Of a stretch of 64,000 nucleotides of DNA, positions 11,046 through 23,086 are shown piece after piece (position 1 is the stretch's first letter; every line of letters begins with the position of its first letter). Source of the DNA: Seiridium cupressi (taxonomy: Eukaryota; Ascomycota; Sordariomycetes; Amphisphaeriales; Sporocadaceae). Location: positions 62,001 to 126,000 of the forward strand of contig JARVKI010000069.1 in NCBI GenBank assembly GCA_036674765.1. Reading direction: 5' to 3'. A program made the position numbers and the translations under genes. The notes under the pieces are model-generated. The model worked only from the letters and a program-made list of their open reading frames with translations. It was not told the DNA's origin and did no database searches.

Positions 11046-14000
11046 ATGGCATCAAGGTGAGTTCCTACCAAATCTATTCGGCCTGGATCGGGCACTAATT
11101 TATCTAGATTGGATCGTCTCGTCACGTAAGTTCGCAATCCGTCTCAACGTCTATTCTATGTCTATATGATATAATTGTTGCTCATGGCATTCCACGGTGC
11201 CCATTTGGCACGCCTCAGGCCACCAGCTCGTTGAGGTTTGCCTTGCGTTTCGACCCAACGTCGACTAACTCGTGCATAGGATCCTGGAAACAGGCAGCAC
11301 AAAACTGATCAAAGATACAGCTGTCAACCAGCTCGCTGATTGGCAAAAGCAGCATCCCGAAGAGCTGTTCAACCTTCTTTCTCGCGTAGTACCGTATCTT
11401 CGCCACAAAGATTGGGATACGAGGGCAACTGCTGCTAAAGCCATTGGGAAGATCATTGAGAACGCTCCGCTCTATGATCCAAACGAGGATGAAGATGCAT
11501 CATCTGCGAAGAAGGAGGAGCCGTTAGAAAACGGGCACATCAAAAAAGAGGAGGAGCCTGAAGTTACGCTTACCTCTGACCTATTCAAACTAGACACCTT
11601 AGATGTGTCCATGATCCTGAGATATGGCCGTGATTTGCTCAGGACGGGAAGTGTCGATCTCGGTCTGGCCAGTCTTGAGCCGCAGGCGCGACTGGCACAT
11701 CAGAAGAAGACGCTACTCGGTCGTCTTGGCCTGCTCGGGCGAACTTTCGAAGATGAGGAAATACCTATTCAAGTCGAGAAGTCCGCTAGTCCCATGACGC
11801 CTCAGGACTCGTCACTGCACGTGAATGGTCATGGACGACATGAGAGCATAAATAATCCTGGCCCAAGTCAGGCAAATGAGGACTTGGGTTTAAGTGCGCG
11901 ACAACTCAACCAACTAAGACGAAAGAGGAAACGAGATGCACAGCGAGCCGCTCAGGGCAAAGGGGGATTTGGCGACCTCTCAATACGACGTTCTTTCACC
12001 GACAAGTCAGACGCGGACGACACGCCGATGCCAGATCCCGACGCGAAGCCAAACGGCAAAAACGACTACTTCTCCTTGGAACGCCCGGACAACGTCGATG
12101 AAGACAGCAAAGTGGTTTCCGAATACAAAGGACCTGTTATTCCCATCAAGTCCGAAATAGAGACCGAAGATAAGCTTCAAGGTGGTGAATGGCCATATGA
12201 TCGACTATGCGAGTTCTTGAAAATTGACATATTCGACCCTCAGTGGGAGACTAGACACGGCGCTGCTCTCGGACTTCGTGAGATTCTGAGAGTCCATGGT
12301 GCCGGTGCCGGCCGTTTGAGAGGTAGAAGCAGAGTCGAGAACGATATGCTTAACCAGAGATGGTTAAATGACATGGCGTGCAGACTCTGTTGTGTTCTGA
12401 TGCTTGATAGATTCACAGATTACGCGTCAGACACATCCGTTGCCCCAATTCGGGAAACCGTCGGCCAGACTCTGGGGTCTTTTCTGAAACACGTGCCTCC
12501 GGAGTCAGTATACAGTATTTACCGAATCCTCTACCGCATGGTCATGCAACAAGAGGACCTGGGCTTGGACCGGCAAATTTGGTCAGTGTGCCATGGAGGC
12601 ATGGTTGGTCTGCGTTACGTCGTGGCTGTGCGGAAGGATCTACTTCTCCAGCACAACGAGCTGATCGACGGAATCAGTCAGGCAGTCATGAAGGGCCTTG
12701 GCGACCACGATGACGACGTGAGATCTGTTAGTGCAGCAACGCTCATTCCCATGGCGCAAGAATTTGTGGCCATGCGCCCGGCCATGCTAGACGAGCTCAT
12801 CAACATCGTCTGGGAAAGCTTGTCCAGCCTAGGCGACGATCTGAGTGCGAGCACAGGCAAGATTATGGATCTCTTAGCCACTCTTTGTGGATTTCCAGAA
12901 GTTCTGGATGCCATGAGAAAGTCAGCACTGGAAGATGAAGAGCGATCGTTCAAGGAGTTGGTTCCCCGTCTCTACCCATTCCTGAGACACACCATTACGT
13001 CAGTCCGCCTTGCTGTCTTGAAGGCTCTCATGACGTTTGTCCATTTGGGGGAGGAATCACTCGGATGGCTAGACGGCAGAACTCTTCGCCTCATCTTCCA
13101 GAACCTATTGGTCGAGCGAGATAATGCCACCCTTAATGTATCCATGGAGCTTTGGATCGCCCTGGTCAAATGCCTATCGAAGAATCCCGAGCGCCTTGCC
13201 CAGGAGTTCATTCCACATATTGATGCTCTCATGCAGCTCACCTTGCACCCAGTGGGCGTCTCACGAAATCCAATCCCAATGAACGGGACCTTATTTCAAA
13301 AGCCCTCGGGTGACACCTACTCTGTCCCTGGCTTCATGACGCAGACACCACGTAAGGGATCTGAACCAGATGGCGAGAGAGCTGCGAAGAGACGAAGAAA
13401 GTCCACCAAGATTGATGAGGCTCCTACCACTACTCAATCACATGATCTCGATGGCCACATGATGCAGGGAGATGTTGATCTCGTTGGCATGGAGACCCTA
13501 GTCCGGTCGCGCATCTTTGCGGGCAGGGCTATGGGTTTTATCATGTCGCTTGTACCTGCACCTAGATTGGAGGCTTTCGATGCAACCCTTGTACCCGCGT
13601 TCACATCGTCGTACTCATCAACGCAGCTGTCTGCATGTGTCATCATTGACGAGTATGCCAAGAACAGTAGTACTGCGAGCCTGGAGCAACGCTATGTTGA
13701 TGAGTTGCAGAAGATCATCGAATCTGAACGACCGTCTCACTACCGCGATCTAGTGAGCTACGTGCAGCGTGTCCGCTCGCAGTGCTCGCAACTCATCAAT
13801 CTGTTCCGAGACCATGGCAAGGTATCGCAAAATAAACTACCGACTCTCCCTGTGGTTGTCCAAGGCGAGGCGGAGGCAGGGCCCAATGCATTTTCAATCT
13901 CCATCGCCGAGAAATGCGTTGGTGATGATTTTGACCGCCTCAGAAAGGCTATGGCCCCTGCTCAGCGTTTGATCACTACCAACGATCTAGCAGAAGCTAG

Positions 14001-16989
14001 GAAATCGACGCTCTCAGCAATCAGTGAGGCGAAAATCGCCAAAGACGGCCGTGATGTCCGCATCAAAGCTGCGGCGGCGTGTGCACTGATTGCGATGAAG
14101 GTCTTACCCAAGAAGCCGAGCCCTCTCATTAAGGGCATCATGGATAGTATCAAGCTCGAAGAGAGCCAATTACTGCAGAGTCGATCCTCGGAGACCATTT
14201 CTCGGCTCGTACAGCTTTTCACCGAGAAAGGTCGACGGGGACCTGCGGACAAGGTGGTCGCGAATCTTGTCAAGTTCTCTTGCGTTGAGGTCGCCGAAAC
14301 CCCAGAATTCCCAGTACATGCATCCAAAACCGACATTGTTTTGTCTATGCAGAAGGAAGAAGATCGCGTCGACCACGAAGACCCCGAAAAGTGGGCTCGC
14401 GAGGCTAAAGCTGCCCGTGTCACCCGGCGAGGCGCAAAAGCAGCCTTGGAAGTCCTGGCTGAAGTATTCGGTGCTGAAATTTTCGATGCAGTTCCGAGTC
14501 TCAGAAGATATATGGAAGAGCCACTCATCACGACCTTCTCCGGCGATCTACCTGCCGATGCTAAGAATCCCGAACTTACGTTGGGTCAGGAAATCGTCGA
14601 CGCCATGTCGGTCATCCGCACCTTGGCACCAACATTGAACGCGGCTTTACACCCATTCATCTTGCAACAACTACCCTTTATCATCAAAGCTCTTCACTCC
14701 GAGCTATCCGTCTACCGATACATGGCGGCAAAATGTATTGCCACGGTCTGCAGTGTTCTCCCTGTCGAAGGTATGACGGCCCTTGTCGAGAAGGTGTTGC
14801 CATCCATCAATAACCCAGTGGATCTTCACTTCCGACAAGGTGCAATTGAGGCTATATATCACCTAATTGCAGTGATGGGAGATGGTATTCTGCCATACGT
14901 CATCTTCCTTATTGTTCCAGTCCTTGGACGTATGAGCGATTCCGACAATGATATCCGGCTTATTGCGACGACATCATTCGCAACGCTGGTGAAACTCGTG
15001 CCGCTGGAAGCAGGTATACCGGATCCGCCTGGCTTATCAGAGGAGTTGCTGAGGGGAAGGGACCGTGAGCGGACTTTTATGGGCCAGCTACTAGACCCTA
15101 AGAAAGTTGAGAGCTTCTCTATTCCTGTTGCAATCAACGCTGAATTGCGCTCTTATCAACAAGACGGTGTCAACTGGCTCAACTTTCTCAACAAGTACCA
15201 TCTGCATGGCATCCTTTGCGATGACATGGGGCTTGGCAAGACTCTGCAGACCATCTGCATGGTCGCAAGTGATCATTACAACAGGGCCGAGGAGTTCAAG
15301 AAGACGGGCGCCCCAGATGTTCGGAAGCTGCCCTCGCTGATTGTCTGTCCTCCCACGCTGTCAGGGCATTGGCAGCAGGAGCTGAAAACATACGCACCTT
15401 TTCTAGCTGTGACGGCCTTTGTCGGACCCCCCGCCGAGAGGAGGGCCAAGGCATCTCAATTCGCGAGCTCCGACATTGTTATTACTTCATACGAGGTATG
15501 CCGCAATGATACCGAGTATCTTGAGAAGCAAAGCTGGAATTACATTGTGCTCGACGAGGGTCATCTGATCAAAAACCCTAAAGCCAAGATCAGTGTCGCT
15601 GTCAAAAGGCTTCCCAGTAACCATCGACTCATACTCACGGGCACCCCCATTCAAAACAACGTGCTCGAGCTTTGGTCTCTGTTCGACTTCCTGATGCCTG
15701 GATTTCTCGGCACGGAGAAGGTCTTCCTGGACAGATTTGCAAAGCCCATCGCCGCTAGTCGCTTCAGCAAGGCGTCGTCGAAGGAACAAGAAGCGGGTGC
15801 TCTTGCCATCGAAGCACTCCACAAACAAGTCTTGCCGTTCTTGTTGCGTCGTCTCAAGGAAGAAGTCCTCGATGATCTTCCGCCCAAGATTCTCCAGAAC
15901 TACTACTGCGATCTCAGTGATTTGCAGCGCAAGCTGTTTGAAGATTTCAATAAAAAGCAGGGCAAGAAGATCAGCGAGACAGCCGGCCGCGAGGACAAGG
16001 AAGCCAAACAGCACATATTCCAGGCTCTGCAGTACATGCGCAAACTATGCAATTCACCTGCTCTGGTAATGACGCCTGCCAATAAGATGTACGACGACAC
16101 ACAGAAGCTTCTAGCAAAGCAGGGAACTAGTATTGACGATCCTGTCCATGCCCCCAAACTCACAGCTCTGAAGGATCTGTTGGTCGACTGCGGCATCGGA
16201 GTCGAGGGAACAGATTCCAATGACCCGCTCTATCAGCCGATCAAGCCGCATCGTGCACTCGTCTTCTGCCAGATGAAAGAGATGCTGGACATGGTTCAGA
16301 ATACGGTCCTTAAGCGCCTACTCCCATCTGTATCCTATTTGCGTCTTGATGGAAGTGTGGAGGCCAACAAGCGCCAAGATATTGTCAACAAGTTCAACAG
16401 CGACCCTTCTTATGATGTTCTTCTTCTCACGACCAGTGTTGGCGGTCTGGGTCTGAACTTGACAGGTGCGGATACTGTCATCTTCGTCGAGCATGACTGG
16501 AATCCTCAGCGCGATCTCCAGGCCATGGACCGAGCACATCGTATCGGCCAAAAGAAGGTAGTCAATGTCTATCGATTGGTCACGAGGGGTACCCTGGAGG
16601 AGAAGATCTTGAGGTAAGTAATACTTTCACCCACATCTTGAGGCGTTGCGTTGCATTGCATCCGTTTTACTAACTCCCTTTCTAGTCTCCAAGCATTCAA
16701 GATTGACGTTGCCTCCACCGTCGTGAATCAACAGAACGCTGGCCTTGGCACCATGGATACAGACCAAATCCTCGATCTTTTCAGCCTCGGAGACGCAGGA
16801 CCCAATCTCATCACGGACAAGCCGAAAGATGGTATGGAGGGTCGGGAGGAGGACATGGTGGATGTCGAAACGGGCGATGTGCGTGCACCAGGCAAAAAGG
16901 CCTGGATCGATGACCTTGGCGAGCTCTGGGACAATCGCCAGTATGAAGAAAGTTTCAACCTGGATGGTTTCATGAAAACCATGGGTTAG
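11046..16989 (+). CDS. MOT1: TBP-associated Snf2 ATPase MOT1 (BTAF1)
   Basis: MOT1 strips TATA-binding protein from DNA using ATP and so redistributes TBP between promoters. Exons: 11046-11056, 11108-11125, 11280-16613 and 16686-16989, giving 1888 residues, the family length. The first two exons are tiny (11 and 18 nt) but splice in phase into MASRLDRLVTILETGSTKL, matching the conserved N-terminus. The first ~1250 residues are HEAT-repeat-like helices with acidic and basic inserts (about 80-320). The Snf2 core starts near residue 1298: Walker A DDMGLGKT, DEGH box in LDEGHLIKNP (about 1434), and the helicase C lobe from ALVFCQMKEM (about 1668) to AHRIGQKK (about 1763). The final exon carries the conserved LSLQAFKIDVA tail. 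Confidence 0.96.
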
Positions 16990-18218
16990 TGACCGATTTC
17001 TAAAAGGGCCCTAGAGACCCTATAAGGTGGCATGTAGTACCAGGATCGCGCGGACGCAGCTTAGAAAGGAAGCGGAACGGGCTGGGAAGCAGTTGTCCCA
17101 GCATATTGTAGCATAGATATTCATCCTCGTTGCCCTTGATGTAGTCAGGGAGACGACTCTAGTCAGGAACCCGGCAAGACATGGGTCCACCTGTTGATTC
17201 GGAAATCGACAGTCTCGATTTACTACAAGACGAATTCTTGATTATATATGTGGTGATAAATTTGACTAAATCTTGAACATCAAATTGAACAAACCAAGCA
17301 CCTAACTGGACCCGTTGGGACTTCAGGCATGGGCCAAACAAGAGACAGCATTTACTGCACCAAACAAAAGAAGTGGTTAGTACCGAACCACATGGCCGAA
17401 AGAGGCAAGTGATCAAAGGCTACGCTCACTAGCGCCACTGCCGCGCCCAATGAGACTCAAGCTTACCGAGGTGGATCTTAGGGGCACAGCTAAACTATAA
17501 CTCACGGATAATCCTCACCTCAACTATGATTTTTATTCTAGTCATCTCAGGTAAGACGCCAACTAGTCTGAGGTGCTGGCTGCCAGGATGCAAGCCCCAT
17601 CACGCGCATATGTATTTCAACGGCAGTGCAAAGGAAGAGAATTTGAATGGAGAAGGACACGAAGTGATTGAGAGAATTGTTATTGACTAGTTCTATGAGT
17701 GGGTAAGCCACTGTAACTCTAAATATCATGCACACCTGATCCACGAGCTTGTCGATGAAGGCACCAGGTATGGTGAATTGACGTGAAAATTAGCCCAACA
17801 TCAAAAGTCAAAAATATTGGGGAATGAACAAGGACCATCGTCATGGAATGGAGAGGTTTGTGTATCAGACGATACGCGGTCATTGGTACTGTACTGTACT
17901 GCAGGATATATGCCTCAGAGCGTGAATTGGAATCAGTCCGCCGTCTATTGTGCTACTGACCCAGTCGTCACGGAAGAGCTTGCTTCTTGAAAATGAGGCT
18001 GCTCATCACAGGCGATATTAGCTACTGTACAAGAAGAACACATCCAGACAACAGGAAAACACCGATCGCGACGATGGATCACGACGACATAATAGAAGCT
18101 CGAACACTGATTGCATGCTGATGAATCTTAAGAGATAAAAAGAAATATATGTCGAGACCAAAAGCATAAAATTGCGAAGGACAGGGGGGAATAAAAACAT
18201 GGCCTTTATTACGTCAAA

Positions 18219-18316
18219 AAGAAATCTTTATAAAATAAAAAAAAGAAGAAGAAGAAGAAGAAGTAAGGAAAGAAGGGCTGGGGAAAGCAAAAGAAGAAGA
18301 GGAAGAAAAAAAAAGC
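18219..18316. repeat. Purine-rich GAA-type low-complexity tract
   Basis: Almost pure A/G on the plus strand, including six consecutive GAA units around 18245-18263, then irregular AG-rich sequence. It is non-coding by position. Confidence 0.75.
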
Positions 18317-18513
18317 TCCGTCTCATATGTGTAGGATCTGTCAGCATTGAACACTTGTTCTCGGGATGATGTAACCGGCTTGGTAATCATTGAAGGAGCT
18401 GTGTGCTGCCGGCTAGGCCGTCTTGCACGAACTGACTCTGTGTTGTTGGATGTTTATCCTCCCATTGTGGGTTATGAGGCCGGTCATTCACGCGGGTCTG
18501 GCAGGGCGACCGG

Positions 18514-18538
18514 CATCATCATCATCATCATCATCATC
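18514..18538. repeat. (CAT)8 microsatellite
   Basis: Eight uninterrupted CAT units plus one base, followed by CGT units. Non-coding by position and likely length-variable between isolates. Confidence 0.85.
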
Positions 18539-19154
18539 GTCGTCGAAGCTATGTATGTGCCAGTATCTGACCAGTCGCACTTTCTTCCTATGGAAGTTAC
18601 GTATTGTCATGGCAGCCCCGGGAGGAGTCGTTGATACTAGGCTGGAAAATAAAACGTATATGCTTTAGCTCGGCCATGTTTTGATCGTCCTGGAGACTGC
18701 ATTGCTGCAAGATCGCAGGTATCGCACTGGATATGTACACAGGTACCAAACATCATCCGCTGCTGTTCGCTCTGCTCTGAAACACATCATAGGCTACGGG
18801 TGAAGCGACACTGTTCCTCATGGCCCATGACAGACTGCAGTAAGAGACTGAGGTTCAGTGACTTGGGAAATAAGAAGACACACGAAAGTGACCATTAGAC
18901 AAGCATAACGGGCCAAGTCTAAATTGGGGTTTCTGTATAGATGGACATTATCTCTATATGTTGGAACAAAAAGACAACCTAGAGGCAGAGACAAAGGAAA
19001 TAATTCACAATTATGCTTCAGTTTCAGATGTGCAGATACTACTGTACAGACTCTATTCAGGATACGGAGGATACAATGGTTTTCCCTATGCCATGCTCAA
19101 CAAGAACTCGGTTATGGCTTTGCAGAATCTAATCAAAGACCTAGCACGCCGTCT

Positions 19155-19835
19155 CTACCACCATTCGAGATCCACCGAGTTGCGAGCATTGTCGACGCCT
19201 ACAAAGACTCGCCCGTCCTCCACCACCTCGCCGTCGTCCATGATGATCCTGCGTCTCTCCATCTTGTAGCCAGGGCCCTCATAGCGAAGCAAGCCCGCAA
19301 GAGCATGAGGGTTTGGGCACTGCCACGCCAGCCCCTCGAGCACGGCTCCCTCCTTGGCCTCCGCCACGGGTATCACATCGGCGAACCACTCCTTGATCTG
19401 CAGATTCTCGATGCGCGCGGGCCGGTAGTCGTGGGGCTCCTCCACCTCCGTCATCATGGTAAGGATCGTGGGCTCCTGGAGTGTTCCGTAGAACAGGAAG
19501 GTCAGCGGCCGCCAGAAGAGTTCCCCGTCGAGACCTGGCGGCAAGAAGCGCTTCTCGGCCTGATATAGGGCGAGGTGGAGAGGCGTGCCGCGTTTGGTGG
19601 TGGTGTAGCCGTGTAGATCGAGGCGGTCGATGGCCTGCTGGTCCTGGTCGGAGAGCTCGGGAGCCTTGGCGATGCCCTCCTCATCCATCTTTTCACCCCG
19701 CGGTCTCGGCGGCGATTGATCAGAGTTTGCTGTGCCAAGAATCAGAGGGCTGTAAACCTCCTCGACAGGCTGCTCGACTTTTGAAGTATCCATCGCTGAT
19801 GTGGTTGATTTTGGCCTCTGATAATGTTGATGCAT
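19155..19835 (-). CDS. AIG2-like / gamma-glutamylcyclotransferase-fold protein
   Basis: A single-exon gene of 226 residues. The core FLFYGTLQEPTI (about residues 109-120) is the YGTL loop that opens the GGCT/AIG2 fold. Downstream, LLRYEGPGYKMERRRI supplies the glutamate that is usually the general acid/base, and GLAWQCPNPHALAGL precedes it as in fungal AIG2-like proteins. Members cleave gamma-glutamyl peptides or gamma-glutamylamines, but many fungal ones are uncharacterised, so the substrate is unknown. The first ~70 residues are polar and probably disordered. A second in-frame ATG at 19793 could be the true start. Confidence 0.8.
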   Translation of the reverse strand: MHQHYQRPKSTTSAMDTSKVEQPVEEVYSPLILGTANSDQSPPRPRGEKMDEEGIAKAPELSDQDQQAIDRLDLHGYTTTKRGTPLHLALYQAEKRFLPPGLDGELFWRPLTFLFYGTLQEPTILTMMTEVEEPHDYRPARIENLQIKEWFADVIPVAEAKEGAVLEGLAWQCPNPHALAGLLRYEGPGYKMERRRIIMDDGEVVEDGRVFVGVDNARNSVDLEWW

Positions 19836-21817
19836 GTCTCTTGGTTTACTTTCTCTCGAAGGATTTACAATCTCTTATATACTATAGTCGTGCCTTGGAA
19901 TCCAGGCGGGTCAAGGAGACAGCAGTTTTGTTCTCGGAGCTGCTCGAACTAAATTGATCAATGCTTAATGTTACGAGAACAAGTGGATTGTACGGGACTC
20001 CTTGTTTGTCCTTTGGCAAATGCAAGAATACACCAGAGCGAACCCGATTCCTGAGGAACAAGCGTGGACAAAGACAATGGGTTATTTAGGGCAGTTAGTA
20101 GTTGACTGTCAAGGGTTTCACAGACAAACGATTAGGTTCATACCCAATAAGAACGGGCTAGAGAGTAATTGTAGCACTTCGTGCTACAACTGTTCTTCAT
20201 CCCTTGTCCCACCATACACCACGTGACATTGACCTTGTGCCTAGGTTGAATTGAATGGAGCCAATAGCGATGTACAAACCAGAAGCTCAACCATGTCAAG
20301 CGGTTTCCTTTGCAAGCAGGTCCTGGACTCTCTTGACCTTGTCCTGAGCAGTCTGTTTCTTGTCCGTTCTGGTACTTGTTAGCAACCAAAAAATAGCACT
20401 TTCTGCTTATCGTCTTGTTGAGAAGCAGTGACGATGGGCGGACTTACCTTGTGCCAACCCTCATACTTGACTGCACTCTCACCACACCCTTTTGGTGAAC
20501 CACTACAGCACTTGGGGTCAGCGGTTTCCTTTTTTTTTTTCGAGTATGCGTGGCGAATTATTGGGAGTCGAAGCTCATATTCCGAGAGCAGGAGCATCTA
20601 TTCAGGGAGCATCTTTCCCCCACAACAGACTACAAGGCGCATGAAACAAAGTTGGAAGTCGCTTACAGCTATGTGCCTGCCCAACGACCTTGAAGACCTC
20701 ATCCCAGGATCCCTCTACCAAGCCCATTAGCCAAACCCTGGCCAAAGATGGATGGGACTAGTTTGACGGAGGATCATACCAACTGTCGTGCCCGCAGAGT
20801 GCATCGTATACTTAAGCCCGCTATTCTTGAGGAGCTTTTGGACTTCGGCCACCTCCTCGGCGACGGAGACGCTGCCCGTGCCGACCTTGACATGTGGAGA
20901 TCAGCATATGGTTCATATCATATCACCCATGAGATGGGAGCTCTTGTGGCAATGATCCATGCAACCCCTGTCGTGTCCCGTCCGCACGCTCCCTGTGGTC
21001 ATCTGCGTGCAATTATCATGCAACCCCCACAATCGCCTAACTAGCCTCCATAGCTCGCAGACCGTGTACTTGAAAGACCTTAGAAGGACAGAGCGAATGA
21101 CGTACCGGTATCAGACAGAAATCAGCATAGCAACTCTCGGGCGTCTTAATTGTACTGTAGTCCATGGCGGCTGTTGTCCCCCTGGCGAAGCTTGCGATGG
21201 GGTGCGGTTTCGGGGGGATTCTGGTATGATGAGAGAGGGGCGGAAATATTGGGTGGATCTCCCCAATCTGCGCTTGTGAGCCTTGTTGTGGGACTGAGTC
21301 CTCAAGGGGCGTTGTTGTAATGTCTGTCGTAGACTCGCCTCAGAAATGAATGGCACTAGCCCGGCGCTGCGCTGTGGTATGTTACGTGACGTTTCCTTGT
21401 CGGGTGAGATTGATCAGTGTGTGGTGGAAGTGCGAAAGTTGAGCGGAAACACCCGGACTCCATCCAAGACTGACTGACATACGTACGGCGCTTGCGTCGC
21501 ACTGGAGCTTCTCATTTCAGGACATATCAGGGTTGACCGGAACATCCACGACGAATCTTACGACAGGAGAACTCAAGTATCACTAGATCAGATTGATCTG
21601 TTTGATTGGATTTGGCTTATATACGATAATTCGAGCTTTATGCAGATGGTAAATATGCTCGCAACCACACGCTTGTGCCAATTCTTGATGGCGCCCCTTT
21701 CCTGCATTCCCAGTGTCTATGCAATTTTGTGTGCCTGGTATTTAATAAAGAAATAACGCCGTCGCTATGCATTGTAAACGATTGATTCCAAAGCCAAGTA
21801 CCATCATAGGCCATCAT
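19836..21817. other. Intergenic region with retroelement remnant
   Basis: About 2 kb between two minus-strand genes. It holds the hairpin-bearing repeat at 20002-20228. From 20400 to 21800 I see only short frames and a run of ten T (about 20530), with no supported gene. Confidence 0.45.
20002..20228 (-). mobile_element. Degenerate LTR-retroelement end (copy 1, inferred)
   Basis: Reading the minus strand from 20228 gives TGTCACGTGGTGTATGGTGG, then a hairpin (TTGTAGCAC, 3-nt loop, GTGCTACAA at 20169-20189), then GGGTATGAACCTAATCG and AAACCCTTGA. Nearly the same order is found at 48900-49021. I read this as the tail of the internal region plus the start of an LTR of a Ty1/copia-type element. 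The assignment is inference: no polymerase gene, second LTR or target-site duplication is visible. Confidence 0.5.
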
Positions 21818-23086
21818 CTACAGTAGCAGAATGGCTCCCACGAATGCGGTGATAAGAGCTCCCAGTGTGGAGCCTGCACCGTGTACACTGGAGCCCATGC
21901 TGGAGCTCGTGCTGGTGCTCGAGCTTGCATCCGATGAACTGCTGTTCGAGCGGCCGGTCGCCGTGATTCCGTTCATGGTATCAGCAGTATCGATGGCCGG
22001 TCCCTTGTTGAAAAAATCGACCAGGACGAATGTCGGCTTTTGGCTCCATTCACTGTTGCAGGTCTCGGCGTGGAGGCCAAGCGCACCAGTAGTGCTGGTA
22101 GAGGCGCTGTTCGTTGTGTCGATGTCGGTCACATCGGGGATCTCGTAACTCACGAGTATGCTGTAGGCAAAGTGATTCATCAGCGGCATCATACCCGCCG
22201 AGATGGCCGCGGAATATGTATCGTAGGTTGAGGGGCGGTCGAGTGTGCAGTTGAAACCCGAAAGCGAAGTGACCTCGTAAGCCGTCTCAAAGACATAGTC
22301 CCACTCGTTGAGCAGGTAAGAGTACGAAGTGTCGGTGGTGTAAGAGGCGATAAAAGTCACCAGACGAGTGCCAGCCGAGATCATAGTCGAAAGCGTGGGC
22401 CACGAGCCGGTGCCGTCCGGCGTGTAACCATATTCATCGATGCCCGAAGCTTCAAATACGGCGCCAAAGTCTGAGCCGTTGAAGCCGTCGGAGTTGACGA
22501 TCAACAGAGTGACAACATCGTTGGCGTTGTTGTCCATCCAGTCTTTGATGGCCGTGAGCCACGACTGTAGCGTGCCGGCATCGAGGAGATCGCAAGTTGT
22601 GTGACACATCTCTATGACGCCGTTGAGATCGTGGACTTGTAACTGCAGTAGGCGGAGGCCATTGTTCAATGCGTATGTGGCATTAAGATATTGCGTACCC
22701 GCGATCGAGTTGTCGGTGCTGGAGTCCCGGAGGAAGGAAGAGTCATGGGCTCCCAAGTGCGTGACGTTGTCGTATGTGCGGCTGCAAAGATCGGGAGAGT
22801 TGTTGCAGGCTGTACCCGAAGCCAAAGACGAGGCGGTCGCCACGGCCGAAGAGCTCACACTTGCTGATGCATAGTTGTATGCCGCTGTCGACGTTGCCGC
22901 CGCCGCATATGAGACCGAGTTGGCGCTACCGTCGCTACCGCTGCTGCCACTTCCGTATGAACCACTCCCACCACTTGATCCTCCTTGGTCACCTCCTGAA
23001 GAACCACCCCAGCCTTGAGGAGACGCGTAGGCTGTCGCCGAAAAGGCAGCAGCAGCAATCAACACCTTGGACAACGAAGGAAACAT
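21818..23086 (-). CDS. Secreted GPI-anchored PLC-like (TIM-barrel) phosphodiesterase
   Basis: A single exon of 422 residues from the ATG at 23086. That start gives a clear signal peptide ([21 protein letters not shown]); an upstream in-frame ATG at 23167 would place 27 extra residues before it. After the signal come a Gly/Ser-rich stretch (about 24-90) and a PI-PLC-X-like barrel. THLGAHDSS (about 109-117) holds the first catalytic-type histidine and [10 protein letters not shown] the second. Such fungal proteins lack the Y and C2 domains of cytosolic PLC and are probably cell-wall or secreted phosphodiesterases of unknown substrate. A Ser-rich linker and hydrophobic C-terminus ([15 protein letters not shown]) indicate a GPI-anchor signal. 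Confidence 0.85.
   Translation of the reverse strand: MFPSLSKVLIAAAAFSATAYASPQGWGGSSGGDQGGSSGGSGSYGSGSSGSDGSANSVSYAAAATSTAAYNYASASVSSSAVATASSLASGTACNNSPDLCSRTYDNVTHLGAHDSSFLRDSSTDNSIAGTQYLNATYALNNGLRLLQLQVHDLNGVIEMCHTTCDLLDAGTLQSWLTAIKDWMDNNANDVVTLLIVNSDGFNGSDFGAVFEASGIDEYGYTPDGTGSWPTLSTMISAGTRLVTFIASYTTDTSYSYLLNEWDYVFETAYEVTSLSGFNCTLDRPSTYDTYSAAISAGMMPLMNHFAYSILVSYEIPDVTDIDTTNSASTSTTGALGLHAETCNSEWSQKPTFVLVDFFNKGPAIDTADTMNGITATGRSNSSSSDASSSTSTSSSMGSSVHGAGSTLGALITAFVGAILLL

Larger units (their letters stand above)
16990..19154. other. Intergenic region with microsatellites
   Basis: About 2.2 kb downstream of MOT1. Open frames are short and unconvincing. A purine-rich tract (18219-18316) and a CAT trinucleotide run (18514-18538) are present. 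The first few hundred bases presumably hold the 3' ends of MOT1 and, on the other strand, of the AIG2-like gene. Confidence 0.5.

Noticed and set aside
13962..14531. 189-codon frame antisense to MOT1
   Set aside because: It lies wholly inside the MOT1 coding exon, and its composition (Ser/Ala/Arg-rich) is a codon-bias shadow. No domain is seen.
20138..20389. 83-codon minus-strand frame at 20.2 kb
   Set aside because: It runs through the hairpin-bearing repeat (SCSTKCYNYS is the translated hairpin), so it is a repeat artefact rather than a gene.
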